Below, piece after piece: positions 8,716 to 17,949 of a DNA stretch of 64,000 bases. This DNA comes from Sphingomonas sp. 7/4-4 (lineage in GTDB: Bacteria > Pseudomonadota > Alphaproteobacteria > Sphingomonadales > Sphingomonadaceae). The DNA is taken from NCBI RefSeq assembly GCF_027941955.1, contig NZ_CP115960.1, forward strand, positions 496,001 through 560,000, given 5' to 3'. The stretch's first letter is position 1; each line of letters starts with the position of its first letter. Both the position numbers and the translations under genes were made by a program. The notes under the pieces are model-generated. The model saw only the letters and a list, made by a program, of their open reading frames with translations, was not told where the DNA came from and made no database searches.

Positions 8716-10004
8716 GCCGCTGCGAGCCCCAGCGACGGGCGGTGCATGCGGTGTGCACGGACCACCCGGACGATGCTGTCGAGCGCCAGCGCCCAGAGGA
8801 TCAATGCCACCAGCCCCGGCCGGACGAAATGGCCGATCGCCAGCCCGAAGCTCGGCGTCACCGGCTGGCCGCTCAGCCAGCTGTTGGTGGAGAGTTCGAG
8901 CACCGTCGACAGCGGCCAATCGGTGACGAGGCACAACAGATAGGTGCAGACGATCGCAACGATCGGGCCGATGCCTTTCCACGGCTCGAGCAGCACGAGG
9001 AAGAGCAGGAAGGTCTGGGTGTATCCGCCCGGCGACTGAGTCACGAGATAGGCGGCGAGCAGGATCGTCGACACGCGGTGGAGGGGTAGGGCCTTGGGCT
9101 GGAGCCATGCGCCTGCCAGTGCCAGCAATGCGATCGCCTGGCTGGCGCGGATCACGATGGGGACGAGGAATTCGATTCCCTCGACGGTGCGCGAGGGTAC
9201 GAACTGGAGTATCGGAATTTGCGAGCCGCGGACCAGCAGCAAGGGTGCGTAGCTGGTCGAATAATGGATCTCGTTCCACACCTGTCCGCTCTGGAAGACG
9301 ACCCAATTGGCAGTGTTCGCCACCAGCTCGACCGGCGTGCCGGCGCCGACGATCGCCAGCGTGACCAGATAGACGAAGATCGTGGCGATCCCCGCCAGCT
9401 CGAGCGCGCGCCAGTCGCGCTTCACGGCGTGGGCGAGCACCGGGAGCAGCAGATAGGGCTTGAAGTTGATCGTCGCCGCTTCGGCCAGCCAGCGCCACGG
9501 TCCGCGCGTGACGAGCGGGCCGTGGGCGATGACGAAGCACGCGAAGGCGACCAGGATGAGGTTTCCGCGCTCGAGCGTGAAGAGGAGCGGCAGACCGAGC
9601 CCGAAGGCGATCGCGCGCATCGGCGCGGTGCGTGGATCGGCGCGGCGGAAGCTCAGCCAGACCAGTACCACGTCGAGCACGTAGAAAGCGAGGATCGTCG
9701 CGGTGCCGAGCCAGTCGCAGTCGCGGGCGTAGAACGGTGACTGGAGATAGCAGCCGGGCAGGCTGAACAGGTCGAGGAAAACGAACGAGAGCGGCGGATA
9801 GATGCTCCGCCACACGTCGTAGGCGCCGGGGCGGTTGGCCCAATATGCGGTGTTGAACCAGTCCATGAACGTGTCGTTGGTGTCGAACACGAAGGGCTGC
9901 GGCAGATAGCCGGTCGCGCGGAACGCCATGGCGGTAGAGACCATGCTCGCCACCACGGCGAGTGCGAGCAGCAGCTCCGGCAGCAGGCGCAGCCGTCCGT
10001 TCAC
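8712..10004 (-). CDS. polytopic membrane protein, DUF2029/GT87-like
   Basis: A 430-residue inner-membrane protein with about ten hydrophobic helices. The first periplasmic loop contains FDTNDTFMDWFNTAYW and a second conserved-looking stretch IYPPLSFVFLDLF, similar to GT87/DUF2029 mannosyltransferase-like GT-C proteins. The mid-protein TINFKPYLLLPVL also recalls that family. Overlaps of four bases with the genes on both sides place it firmly in the glycan operon. It probably uses a polyprenyl-phosphate sugar, possibly the product of the neighbouring GT2; this is inferred from topology and context. Confidence 0.65.
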   Translation of the reverse strand: MNGRLRLLPELLLALAVVASMVSTAMAFRATGYLPQPFVFDTNDTFMDWFNTAYWANRPGAYDVWRSIYPPLSFVFLDLFSLPGCYLQSPFYARDCDWLGTATILAFYVLDVVLVWLSFRRADPRTAPMRAIAFGLGLPLLFTLERGNLILVAFACFVIAHGPLVTRGPWRWLAEAATINFKPYLLLPVLAHAVKRDWRALELAGIATIFVYLVTLAIVGAGTPVELVANTANWVVFQSGQVWNEIHYSTSYAPLLLVRGSQIPILQFVPSRTVEGIEFLVPIVIRASQAIALLALAGAWLQPKALPLHRVSTILLAAYLVTQSPGGYTQTFLLFLVLLEPWKGIGPIVAIVCTYLLCLVTDWPLSTVLELSTNSWLSGQPVTPSFGLAIGHFVRPGLVALILWALALDSIVRVVRAHRMHRPSLGLAAA

Positions 10005-10969
10005 GGCCGCCGGATCAGGGTGCGCGCCGCCGGGCGTGCGCGGTCGGCGGGGAAGTTGACTCGCTCAGCCTCGATCACCAGCGGAACGTTGCGGCTTCGC
10101 TCGGCGAGCACGCGGACCTGCTCGCCGATCAGGCCGAGGAACAGCAGCAATATGGCGAACATGGCGAAGCCGGTGGCGAAGCCGAGCAGCGCTAGCCAGG
10201 GCCCGTTCAGAAGCCCCGCCACAATTGCGCCGAGCAGTGTCAGCAACGCGATACCGGCGGCAAGGAACGCGAGCAGGATCGGCATCCGCAGCAGCGACTT
10301 GGCCGATCCGGCGAGGCCCGACAGCGCGAAGGAAGCCAAAGCGGCGAAGTCGTTCTTGCTGGTACCGGCCGCACGCTCGGGCCGGTCGAACGGCACCACC
10401 GCAAGCCGGAAACCGCTTTCGACGAGCATGCCGCGGAAGAAGGGCTCGGGTTCGTTCCACGCTGCCAGCGTATCGACGACCACGCGATCGTACAGGCCGA
10501 AGCCGGTCACGCCGGGGATCACCGGATAGTCACCGAACCGGCGCAGGAAGGCGTAGCCCAGCCGGCGCGTGGCGCCGAGCAGTGCCGAGGCGCGCTCCGA
10601 CCGCCGCTGGCCGAGCACGACCTGCGCGCCGGCGCGCCATTGGCTGACGAATTCGCCGATCATCGCCGGCGGGTCCTGGAAGTCGGCGCACATGCCGATC
10701 ACCGCCGCGCCCTCGGCCTGGTAGATGCCATAGGTCGGCGAGCGCATCTGGCCGTAATTGCGGTTGTTGAAGATCGCGCGGATGCGCGGGTCCTCGGCGC
10801 AAAGCGTGCGCATCAGGTCGCGGGTGCCGTCGGTCGAGTTGTTGTCGATCAGCACTATCTCGTGCGAGCGGACGTGCCGCGCCGCCTCGGCGGTCACCGC
10901 GGCGCAGATCGCGCGGACATTCTCCTGCTCGTTGTAGCAGGGGATGACGATCGACAGCTCCGGTTTCAT
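10001..10969 (-). CDS. glycosyltransferase family 2, DPM1/GtrB-like
   Basis: A 322-residue protein with an N-terminal GT2 domain: ELSIVIPCYNEQENV, then LIDNNSTDGTRDLM and CADFQDPP for donor and metal binding. Two hydrophobic helices at the C-terminus (about residues 225-290) anchor it in the membrane, the arrangement of GtrB and bacterial dolichol-phosphate-mannose synthase homologues. These enzymes load a sugar from NDP-sugar onto undecaprenyl phosphate. Together with the GtrA gene of the same operon it would supply lipid-linked sugar to the GT39 and GT87-like proteins. Overlaps both neighbours by four bases. Confidence 0.85.
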   Translation of the reverse strand: MKPELSIVIPCYNEQENVRAICAAVTAEAARHVRSHEIVLIDNNSTDGTRDLMRTLCAEDPRIRAIFNNRNYGQMRSPTYGIYQAEGAAVIGMCADFQDPPAMIGEFVSQWRAGAQVVLGQRRSERASALLGATRRLGYAFLRRFGDYPVIPGVTGFGLYDRVVVDTLAAWNEPEPFFRGMLVESGFRLAVVPFDRPERAAGTSKNDFAALASFALSGLAGSAKSLLRMPILLAFLAAGIALLTLLGAIVAGLLNGPWLALLGFATGFAMFAILLLFLGLIGEQVRVLAERSRNVPLVIEAERVNFPADRARPAARTLIRRP

Positions 10970-12063
10970 TGCGCGGCCCTGGGACGCAAGCGCAGGTCGA
11001 TGCCGGTCGCGGGGGCATAGACCTCGGTGAACAATGCGAGGGCGATCAGCAGCGCCAGCAGCGCCACCGCAGGAATGTTGTACTTGCGCTCGGAATCGAG
11101 CCGCGGCGCCTCGATCAGCTGGACGTCCGACGCCGTCTCGGCCGCGAGAGTCTCCACCGCGACTTCCTCGGAGGACCGCGCATAGACCTCGTACAGCGCC
11201 TGCGCGAAGCGATAGTCGCGATAGAGGTTGAGATACTCGCCCGAAACTTCGGACAGGCCCGCCACATTGGGGCCGGCGACGCCGGCGCTCGGGCTGGCGG
11301 TCCGCGCGATCTGGCCGCGCAGCGACGCGACTTCGGACTGCACCGCCTGAAGCTGCGGGTTCTCCTCGCCCTGGAAGCGCAGGAGCGTCTGCAGCTCGAC
11401 CAATTTGGCCTGCAGCTGCGCCTCCAGCCCCGCGCGCAGCGACAGTGCCGAGCCGAGCTGCGCCTCGGGTTCCGCCAGCCGGTTGCGGCGTCGGAAGGCA
11501 TTGAGCGCGGCTTCGCTCTTCACGACGCGGTCGGCCGCTTCCTTGAAGCGCTCCTGCACCACTTCGCGCTTGCGCTGGACCCGGTCCCGCCCGAGCGCGA
11601 TGATCCGGTCGCTGATCGCCTGCACATAGGCCCGCGTCATCGCCTCGGCCTGGCGCGGATCATGGGTACGCACCTCGACTTCGACGATACCGCCGGTCAG
11701 CGAGTGGATGTCGGCCTTCTTTGCCAGAGCGACGCGGGCGCGGTCCTGGCTGGCATAGCCGCCCGGACCGACCAGCTCGAGCTTCTGGATGACTGCGTCG
11801 GTGACTTCGGTGCCGCGCGCGATCGCGAGGTACATGTCGATCGGCTGCTTGGCACCGCCGAACAACGCCGCGAAGCCCTGAAGCTGCCCACCCAGCGCGT
11901 TCATCATCGAGCCCAGCCCGATGCTGTTATTGTCCTGCGGCACCAGCTTGGCGCGGGCGACATAGGGCTGCGGGAAGACGCACAGGACTGCGAGGAGCAC
12001 CGCCAGCACTGCATAACCGATCCTGCGGCGGCGCGGCTCCTGCACGAATGCGATCGGGTTCAA
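10966..12063 (-). CDS. Wzz/KpsE-type polysaccharide chain-length protein
   Basis: A 365-residue protein with one transmembrane helix near residues 15-33, a long periplasmic region rich in coiled coil (about residues 150-300), and a second helix near residues 328-350. This is the PCP/Wzz layout. No tyrosine-kinase domain or Walker motif is attached, so it resembles PCP-2b/3-type inner-membrane proteins that work with an outer-membrane exporter. The exporter gene lies immediately upstream and overlaps it. It likely sets chain length or couples export of the polymer made by this operon. Confidence 0.8.
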   Translation of the reverse strand: MNPIAFVQEPRRRRIGYAVLAVLLAVLCVFPQPYVARAKLVPQDNNSIGLGSMMNALGGQLQGFAALFGGAKQPIDMYLAIARGTEVTDAVIQKLELVGPGGYASQDRARVALAKKADIHSLTGGIVEVEVRTHDPRQAEAMTRAYVQAISDRIIALGRDRVQRKREVVQERFKEAADRVVKSEAALNAFRRRNRLAEPEAQLGSALSLRAGLEAQLQAKLVELQTLLRFQGEENPQLQAVQSEVASLRGQIARTASPSAGVAGPNVAGLSEVSGEYLNLYRDYRFAQALYEVYARSSEEVAVETLAAETASDVQLIEAPRLDSERKYNIPAVALLALLIALALFTEVYAPATGIDLRLRPRAAQ

Positions 12064-13924
12064 TCTGTCAGCCCCTTGATCGTAGCCGCGCCGACCAGCC
12101 CGCCGAACAGGCTGCCGGTGATGTCGCGCAGCCGTGCCCAGAATTCGCCGCGGTTGGCGTCGATCGGCACATAGACGAGGTCACCGGGCAAAGCGGGCGC
12201 GCGCAGCACGCGCTTGCCGTCTGCCAGCACGGTGCCGTTGGCGCGCACGACGAAGACTTCGCCCTTGTCGCCCATCTTCTGCACGCCGCCCGCCAGCCGG
12301 ACGAAATCGCCGATCGTGGCGCCGTCGCGATAGGCGAAGGAGGCGGGCGTCGGCACCGCGCCGAACACGCCGACCGTCACCGGGCGCGGGGGCACGTAGA
12401 TGGTGTCGTTATTCTCGAGGATCAGGTCTCCCGGAAGCGCGTTTGCAGTCACCGGCAGGTCGAAGACGAGCCGCCCGCTGGGTTTGCGTTCGCGCAGCTG
12501 ATCGACGATCGAGCGAACCAATGTGAGGTTGGCGGGCTGGACCAGCTGGGCGCGATTGGCCGAAGTCACCGGCTGCGAAGTCAGCAGGAGCTCGACATCC
12601 TCGACGGCGCGTTCGAAGCTCTGCTGCTGCTGTGCCTTGACACTCTCGCGGGTGATGACGCTGGCATAGGGAAAGGCCTGTGCGGTCAGCCCGCCGGCCT
12701 GCGTCACCACGTCGGCGAGGCGCGTGCCCGGCTTGAAATAATAGCGGCCGGGCTTGGATATCTCGCCGCTGATCGTGACGAGGACCGCCTGTTGCTCGAG
12801 CGGCCTGGCGATGCCGACATTGGAGAGCACGCGGACGATGTCGCCGCGGCGCGCTTTCCGGGTCGTCGCTTCGGTCGCGCTCAATTCCTCCCAGCCGGTC
12901 TGTCCGCGGCCGAGCGAGTCGAACACCATCAGCCGGCTCGCATCCGCCACCGTGTTGACGCCGCCGGCATAGAGGATCGCGTCATTGAGCGTCTCGCCGG
13001 GCGCGAGCTCGAAGATCGCCTCGCGATTTACGCTGCCGATAACGGCAACCTGCTCACCCGCCGGGGCTATGTAGAGCACGTCGCCGTTCTGGAGGACGGA
13101 ATCGCCGCTGCGATCGCCCTTGAGCAGCAGATCGTAGAGATCGAAATCCGAGACGATCCGGCCGTCGCGGCGCAGCTGGATCGAACGGAAGCTGCCACCC
13201 GCGGCCGGACCTCCCGACGCCAGCACGGCGTTGACCAAGGTCGACAGGCTGCCGACCGTGTACGAGCCCGGCGACGCGGCGAAGCCGGTGACATAGACCG
13301 TCACGCCGTGCAGGCGCCCGACCGCGACCTCCAGCTGAAAGCCGCGATATTGCCGGGATACCCGGCGCGCGATGACGTCGTGCACGTCGCCATAGCGCAC
13401 GCCGCCGACGGTGATCGCGCCGATGCGGGGGACGAAGATGCGCCCCTCGCTGTCGATCGTCAGGCGGAGATTGGCGGCTTGCACTGAGCCGGTGAGGCCG
13501 AGCAGCAGTTCGTCGCCGGGGTTTAGGCGATAGTCTGGCGGCACGGTCGCGCTCGGCCCGGCAGTGAAGTCGCGCGCGCCGGGCACGAGCAGGTCGGCGC
13601 CGAAGCGCCTGAGCGGCGTGCCGGCCGCGGCGGAGACGAAGCTCTCGAATTCGCTGGGCGGTGTCGAGGGGGCAGGCCGGGTCGCATTGTCCTGCGGCCG
13701 ATCAGTGCCGCCGCGTGGATCGGGCGCGGGGACGTCGATGACGGTCGGTTGATAGGGTGCTGCCTCGGCCTGCGGGACCGCGACCTGCGCCGCGGCGGCG
13801 CGGCGGCCGAGCGGGTCCGCTTGCTGCTGCTGTCCCCCGCGACCGGCGAGGCGAGTTGGGCAGTCGCGGGCAAGGGCGCGGCAGCGAGCGCGCAGCCCGC
13901 CAAGAGCTTCCATCGGGCAATCAT
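12060..13924 (-). CDS. Wza-like polysaccharide export protein with SLBB domains (one frameshift)
   Basis: Outer-membrane polysaccharide exporter. A signal peptide starts at ATG 13924 (MIARWKLLAGCALAAAPLPA); LAGC could be read as a lipobox but lies very early, so cleavage after TATA is more likely. A poly-Gln and low-complexity linker follows, then the poly-export domain (DYRLNPGDELLLGLTGS) and several SLBB domains. The signal peptide and the body are in different frames; one added base in the run at 13834-13838 joins them into 621 residues. The start overlaps the stop of the upstream phosphatase-like gene. Confidence 0.85.
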
Positions 13925-14751
13925 GCGGCGAGACGATCCTCTTCGACCAATCCGGCCGCAGGGTGGAGAAGGGCATTGGCGGCGCGTTCCCACAGCCACG
14001 GGCTGGCGGCGGCGAGCACGCCCACGCCTCGGCCGCCGACGCGCCACGGCGAACCATCCCAATGCGTGACGAGCCCGCCCGCCTCGGTCACGAACAGCGC
14101 GCCGGCGGCGTGATCCCAGGGAAGGATGCGCTGGAACAAAGCGACGTCGTCCTCGCCGTGCACGAGGCGCGGATAGCTTGCGGCGGCGCAGCGGGGGACG
14201 GGGACGACATCCAAGTCCAGATCGGCCCGGGCGTGCACCCGCGCGCGACGATCCGGGGCGAGGAAATGGGTACCGAGCGCAGCGCGCGGACGTGGCGCGC
14301 CGCTCGGACGGGCACGGACGACGGCGCCGTCGCAGGTCGCGCCCATGCCGCGCACGGCATGGCACATCCGGCCGCTCAGCGGATCGAGTATCCACCCGGC
14401 AACCGTGCTGCCATTCTCGACCAAGGCGACCATCATGCCGAACGGCGCACGGCCGCCGGCGAAATTGGCGGTGCCGTCGAGCGGGTCGATCAACCAGACC
14501 AGGCCTTCGCTGACGCCGTCAAGCAGCGCCGGATCTTCCTCGGCTGCTTCCTCGCCGATGATCCGTGCGCCGAGCCCGAGCGCCGCCAGTCCGTCGTGCA
14601 GGCGAAGCTCGGCCTCGCGGTCGACCACGGTGACGACTTCGCCTGCGCTCTTGATGGCGATCTCTGCGTCGGCGAGGCCGCGGAAGCGCGGCATCATCAC
14701 TTCGGCGGCGACCATGCGCATCAGCGCCGAGACCTCTTCGTGGAGCGGCAT
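13921..14751 (-). CDS. inositol monophosphatase family protein
   Basis: A 276-residue Mg-dependent phosphatase of the IMPase/CysQ/FBPase superfamily. The metal-site motifs are present: GEEAAEE, WLIDPLDGTANF and, near the C-terminus, LPWDHAAG. Within a glycan operon it may dephosphorylate a sugar or polyol phosphate, or recycle 3'-phosphoadenosine phosphate; the sequence does not decide. It starts four bases after the aldolase-like gene ends and overlaps the exporter gene, so it belongs to the same transcript. Confidence 0.85.
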   Translation of the reverse strand: MPLHEEVSALMRMVAAEVMMPRFRGLADAEIAIKSAGEVVTVVDREAELRLHDGLAALGLGARIIGEEAAEEDPALLDGVSEGLVWLIDPLDGTANFAGGRAPFGMMVALVENGSTVAGWILDPLSGRMCHAVRGMGATCDGAVVRARPSGAPRPRAALGTHFLAPDRRARVHARADLDLDVVPVPRCAAASYPRLVHGEDDVALFQRILPWDHAAGALFVTEAGGLVTHWDGSPWRVGGRGVGVLAAASPWLWERAANALLHPAAGLVEEDRLAA

Positions 14752-14755
14752 CGGA

Positions 14756-15568
14756 TCAGGCAGCCGCGCTCGCGAGACGATCGATCGCCGCGGCGGCGCT
14801 GCGCTCCTGGATCATCCGGATGCGCGACGAATCCTCGTCGGCGATCGCGCTGTAATGATCGCGCTTGTTCTCCAGCCAGGCGAGCTCGAATGCCACTGCA
14901 TTGGCGATGCCTGCCTCGAACGACGAAGACGTGGCCGCCGCGCCGTCGAAGATCACTTTCCGGGTCTCGAACCGGTCGAGCCGCACGCTGCGGATCTCGC
15001 GCAGGGCAGGGCCCGCCTCGACCGCGACCGAGCCGCCGACCACCAGCGTGAGATCGTGCGTGGCGCAGGCCTGGGCGACCCGGAGCACCGCGTCGGTGAT
15101 CTGGCGATCGTTGATCGCGTTGCGGGGCAACCCGCGCGAAAGCGTGAAATCGACGCGGCCGAAGACGATACCGTCGAGCTTTTCCTTGGCGATCGGCAGC
15201 ATCGCGTCGAGATTGCCGAGCGTCGCCTCGGTTTCGAGATTGAACAGGAACTGCGCGCCCTCGGGATTGTCGCCATAGGTCTTGTCCCTGGCCTCGGCGA
15301 ACTTGGTCAGGGCATAGGGAGTCTCGACCATCGGCGCGATGATGTGATCGACGCCGTAGAGCCTGGACGCGAGCAGATCGGACACCGCTTCGCATCCGCC
15401 GATCTTGAGCGCGACTTTCAGGTCGGCGCGATGTGCGAGTTCGAGCAGGCGCAGGAATTCGTCGGGCCGCGTGCCCTCCGCCTCGAACTCCGCCTTGACC
15501 GCGACGACGCCGTAGCGATCGCGGCCTTTCCTGAGCATGTCGAGCATGCGGCGTTCCGTGGCATTCAT
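14756..15568 (-). CDS. HpcH/HpaI aldolase/citrate lyase family protein
   Basis: First gene of the leftward operon, 270 residues. It has the TIM-barrel pattern of HpcH/HpaI enzymes: KIGGCEA, DHIIAPMVETPYAL, FLFNLETEATLGNL and VFGRVDFTLSRG. The family cleaves or forms carbon bonds using pyruvate or oxaloacetate enolates. A pyruvate-linked lyase next to a pyruvate-type TPP enzyme in one glycan operon is noteworthy. ATG 15568 has GGGAGGCGAGGG just upstream on its strand. About 180 bases without a gene separate it from the divergent M23 peptidase; the promoter is presumably there, but I cannot point to convincing boxes. Confidence 0.75.
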   Translation of the reverse strand: MNATERRMLDMLRKGRDRYGVVAVKAEFEAEGTRPDEFLRLLELAHRADLKVALKIGGCEAVSDLLASRLYGVDHIIAPMVETPYALTKFAEARDKTYGDNPEGAQFLFNLETEATLGNLDAMLPIAKEKLDGIVFGRVDFTLSRGLPRNAINDRQITDAVLRVAQACATHDLTLVVGGSVAVEAGPALREIRSVRLDRFETRKVIFDGAAATSSSFEAGIANAVAFELAWLENKRDHYSAIADEDSSRIRMIQERSAAAAIDRLASAAA

Positions 15569-15746
15569 CCCTCGCCTCCCTGGCTGAAAAGCATGTACTG
15601 ACGGGGAGTGAGACGGACCTTGCGAGGCGTTTCCGCAACGCTTCGGCGCAGGAAGATTTTTTCGATTTCGGCTTACGGGTCGAGCCGGACGGCTACGTCA
15701 GAACGATGATGCCCGGCATGTTACCCATTCACCTGTCCATGCTGTT

Positions 15747-16370
15747 TTGGTCCCCCCGGACCCTGGACTGGTGACGCCGGGCATCACCCTTGAACTTCCC
15801 GGCGGCGGCAGCCCGGTCTTTCGGAAGCAAGTCGTCGACACGAAGCCGCCCGCGCCGAAGCCGCGGATCGACACCGAAAGCGATGCCCTGCCGGCGCGCA
15901 CGGCGCTTCCCCGGCTTTCCTCACGCTTCGGGCGGCGCGGCGATCCGTTCCGCAGGACGGCCGCGATGCATTACGGCGTCGACATGCCGGGCCGCATGGG
16001 CACGCCGGTGCTGGCCTCGGCGCCGGGCGTGGTGCGCTTCGCCGGCGCTGCCGGAAGCTATGGCGAAATGGTGGAAATCGATCACGATGGGGCGCTCTCG
16101 ACGCGCTATGCCCATCTCTCGCGGATTCTCGTGCGCCCCGGCACTCGGGTCGAGCAGGGAGAGCCGGTTGCATTGATGGGGTCGACGGGACGCTCGACCG
16201 GCAGCCATCTCCATTTCGAAGTGCGCATCGGCGGCCGCGCGGTCGATCCGCTGCCATATCTGGGCAGCAGCGCGCCCACTCCGTTCAAGGCTTGGATCGG
16301 GGCCGACGCGCCCCATATTTCCGCCTTCGCCCGGGCGCGCGCCGACCAACTGCAGGGACGCGCCTTCTGA
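15747..16370 (+). CDS. M23 family peptidase (LytM-type), start uncertain
   Basis: A peptidoglycan endopeptidase-like protein of about 207 residues. The LytM core has the zinc ligands in MHYGVDMPG and HLHFEVRIGG, with GEMVEIDHDG between them, so it looks catalytically complete. The frame opens at TTG 15747. An ATG lies just upstream at 15739 in another frame; one added C in the run 15752-15757 would join it, which fits the damage elsewhere in this window. No signal peptide is visible in the present frame. It is divergent from the glycan operon and upstream of the ECF sigma gene; cell-wall remodelling during envelope growth is the likely role. Confidence 0.75.
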   Translation: MVPPDPGLVTPGITLELPGGGSPVFRKQVVDTKPPAPKPRIDTESDALPARTALPRLSSRFGRRGDPFRRTAAMHYGVDMPGRMGTPVLASAPGVVRFAGAAGSYGEMVEIDHDGALSTRYAHLSRILVRPGTRVEQGEPVALMGSTGRSTGSHLHFEVRIGGRAVDPLPYLGSSAPTPFKAWIGADAPHISAFARARADQLQGRAF

Positions 16371-16471
16371 ACAGCCATGGACTCTCGTTTGCACCAGCAG
16401 GTCGTTCTTTGCGTTCCGGACGTCCCGGCCCGGGCTTGGCAAACGCCCCGACATGTGGCTTGCCGCGCGCA

Positions 16472-16987
16472 ATGACCCCGGACGACGACATCAGCGGGCT
16501 CCAGCGCGTTATCCTCAACGAGCGCAGCCGGCTGCTCCGCTTCCTCGCCGCGCGCGGGATGAGCGACGACGCCGAGGATGCGCTGCATGATCTGTGGCAA
16601 CGCGTGGCGGCCGCGCCGGCCCAGCCGATCGCTGATCCGCTCTCCTACCTGTTTCGCGCCGCGGAGAATCTCGTCAGGGACCGCCGCCGTTCGTCGGTGA
16701 GCCGCGATCGGAGGCATCAGGACTGGCACGAGACGAGCATGCCGAGCGAAGAGGCGCCCACAAGCGAGCGATCGCTCATCGCCCGCGAACGCCTGCGCGA
16801 AGTCCATTCGACGCTTGCGGCATTGGGGCCGCGAGTCGAACTCGTGTTCCGGAAATGCCGGCTCGACGGGCTCGGCCAGGCAGCGATCGCGCGTGAGCTG
16901 GGAGTCAGTTTGAGCTCGGTCGAGAAGGATCTGCAGAAGGCGTATCGCGCGCTCGCGCAATTGAGGGCGCAATTCGATGCGGAATGA
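16472..16987 (+). CDS. ECF RNA polymerase sigma factor, FecI-like
   Basis: A 171-residue sigma-70 family ECF factor. Region 2 is in the first 75 residues (RLLRFLAARGMSDDAEDALHDL, split here by a helix turn, then DPLSYLFRAAENLVRD) and region 4 at the C-terminus (LGVSLSSVEKDLQKAYRAL). ATG 16472 is chosen because residues before it do not continue the family sequence. It is followed 27 bases later by an anti-sigma FecR gene and then an STN-domain TonB receptor, the classic cell-surface signalling trio. Its target is probably the receptor operon, normally under iron or substrate control. Confidence 0.85.
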   Translation: MTPDDDISGLQRVILNERSRLLRFLAARGMSDDAEDALHDLWQRVAAAPAQPIADPLSYLFRAAENLVRDRRRSSVSRDRRHQDWHETSMPSEEAPTSERSLIARERLREVHSTLAALGPRVELVFRKCRLDGLGQAAIARELGVSLSSVEKDLQKAYRALAQLRAQFDAE

Positions 16988-17014
16988 TCGCCCCCGCTCC
17001 GTCATAGGGACATC

Positions 17015-17949
17015 ATGACGATGAGCGCACAGCATCTGGAACTCGCGGAAGCCGCCCGGCTCTGGGCGATTCGCGTCCAGGATCCGGCGTTCGCCGACTG
17101 GGAGGGCTTCACCGAATGGCTGGAGCGCGATCCGGCGCATCTCGGTGCCTATGAGACGGCGCTTGCCGATGGCACCTGGGGAGCCGAGCTGCTCGCGTCG
17201 GCGCCCGTCGAAGTGCAGCCGCGGCGGAACTGGTGGCTTCCGGCCGGCGCGGCCGCTGCGGCGGCAGTCGCAGTGGTCGGCGGCTGGGCGGTGCTCGATC
17301 GCGATGCGCCGGCGCAGCAGATCGCCACGGCAGCGGGCGAGCATCGCACGATCGATCTGGCCGACGGATCGAAGCTTGCGCTCAACGGCGGCACGCGCGT
17401 GATGATCGATCCCGATACGCCGCGGCAAGTGGTGCTCGAGCAGGGCGAGGCCCGGTTCGAAGTTCGGCACGACGCGAGCGATCCGTTCGTCGTCCTGTCG
17501 GGCGGGACCCGGCTGGTCGATGCGGGAACGGTCTTCAACGTCGTGCAGGACGGCGATGCGCTGGAAGTTGCCGTGGCGGAAGGCGCGGTGATCTACGAAC
17601 CCGGCCCGAACGAGGTGCGGCTCGCTCCGGGCGATACGCTCAAGCGGGCGGGCAAGAGCGCCAAACCGGTTATCGGCACGGCAAATCCCCAGGCGATCGG
17701 CAGCTGGGCATCGGGCGCGCTGCAATATGACCGGCCGACGCTCGATCAGGTGGCGCGCGACCTGACGCGGAGCATCGGCCGCCCGGTCCGTACCACCGGT
17801 GGCACCGAGCGGCTCCGCTTCACCGGAACGCTCCTGCTGGGGGCTCGCCGGAAGAAGTGCTGGCGCGCGCGGGTCCCGCGCTCGAAGTGAAGTTCGTCAA
17901 GAATAGGGAAGGATGGACGATGTCCCCGGCCCATGGCCCGCCGCTTTAG
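17015..17949 (+). CDS. FecR-type anti-sigma regulator (one frameshift)
   Basis: An inner-membrane signal transducer. The N-terminal DUF4880 region (AARLWAIRVQDPAFADWEGF) is cytoplasmic and binds the sigma factor; one helix lies near residues 76-94; then comes the periplasmic FecR domain (GEHRTIDLADGSKLALN, FNVVQDG) and a C-terminal STN-like part. The frame is lost at the G run 17839-17843; restoring one G gives 311 residues, ending at 17949 inside the first codons of the receptor gene. It receives the signal from the downstream TonB receptor and controls the upstream ECF factor. Confidence 0.85.

Noticed and set aside
12048..13487. Open frame of about 479 codons opposite the Wza-like gene, and a similar one at 4440-5639 opposite the methyltransferase
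   Set aside because: Both are mirror frames of real genes with no recognisable domains.
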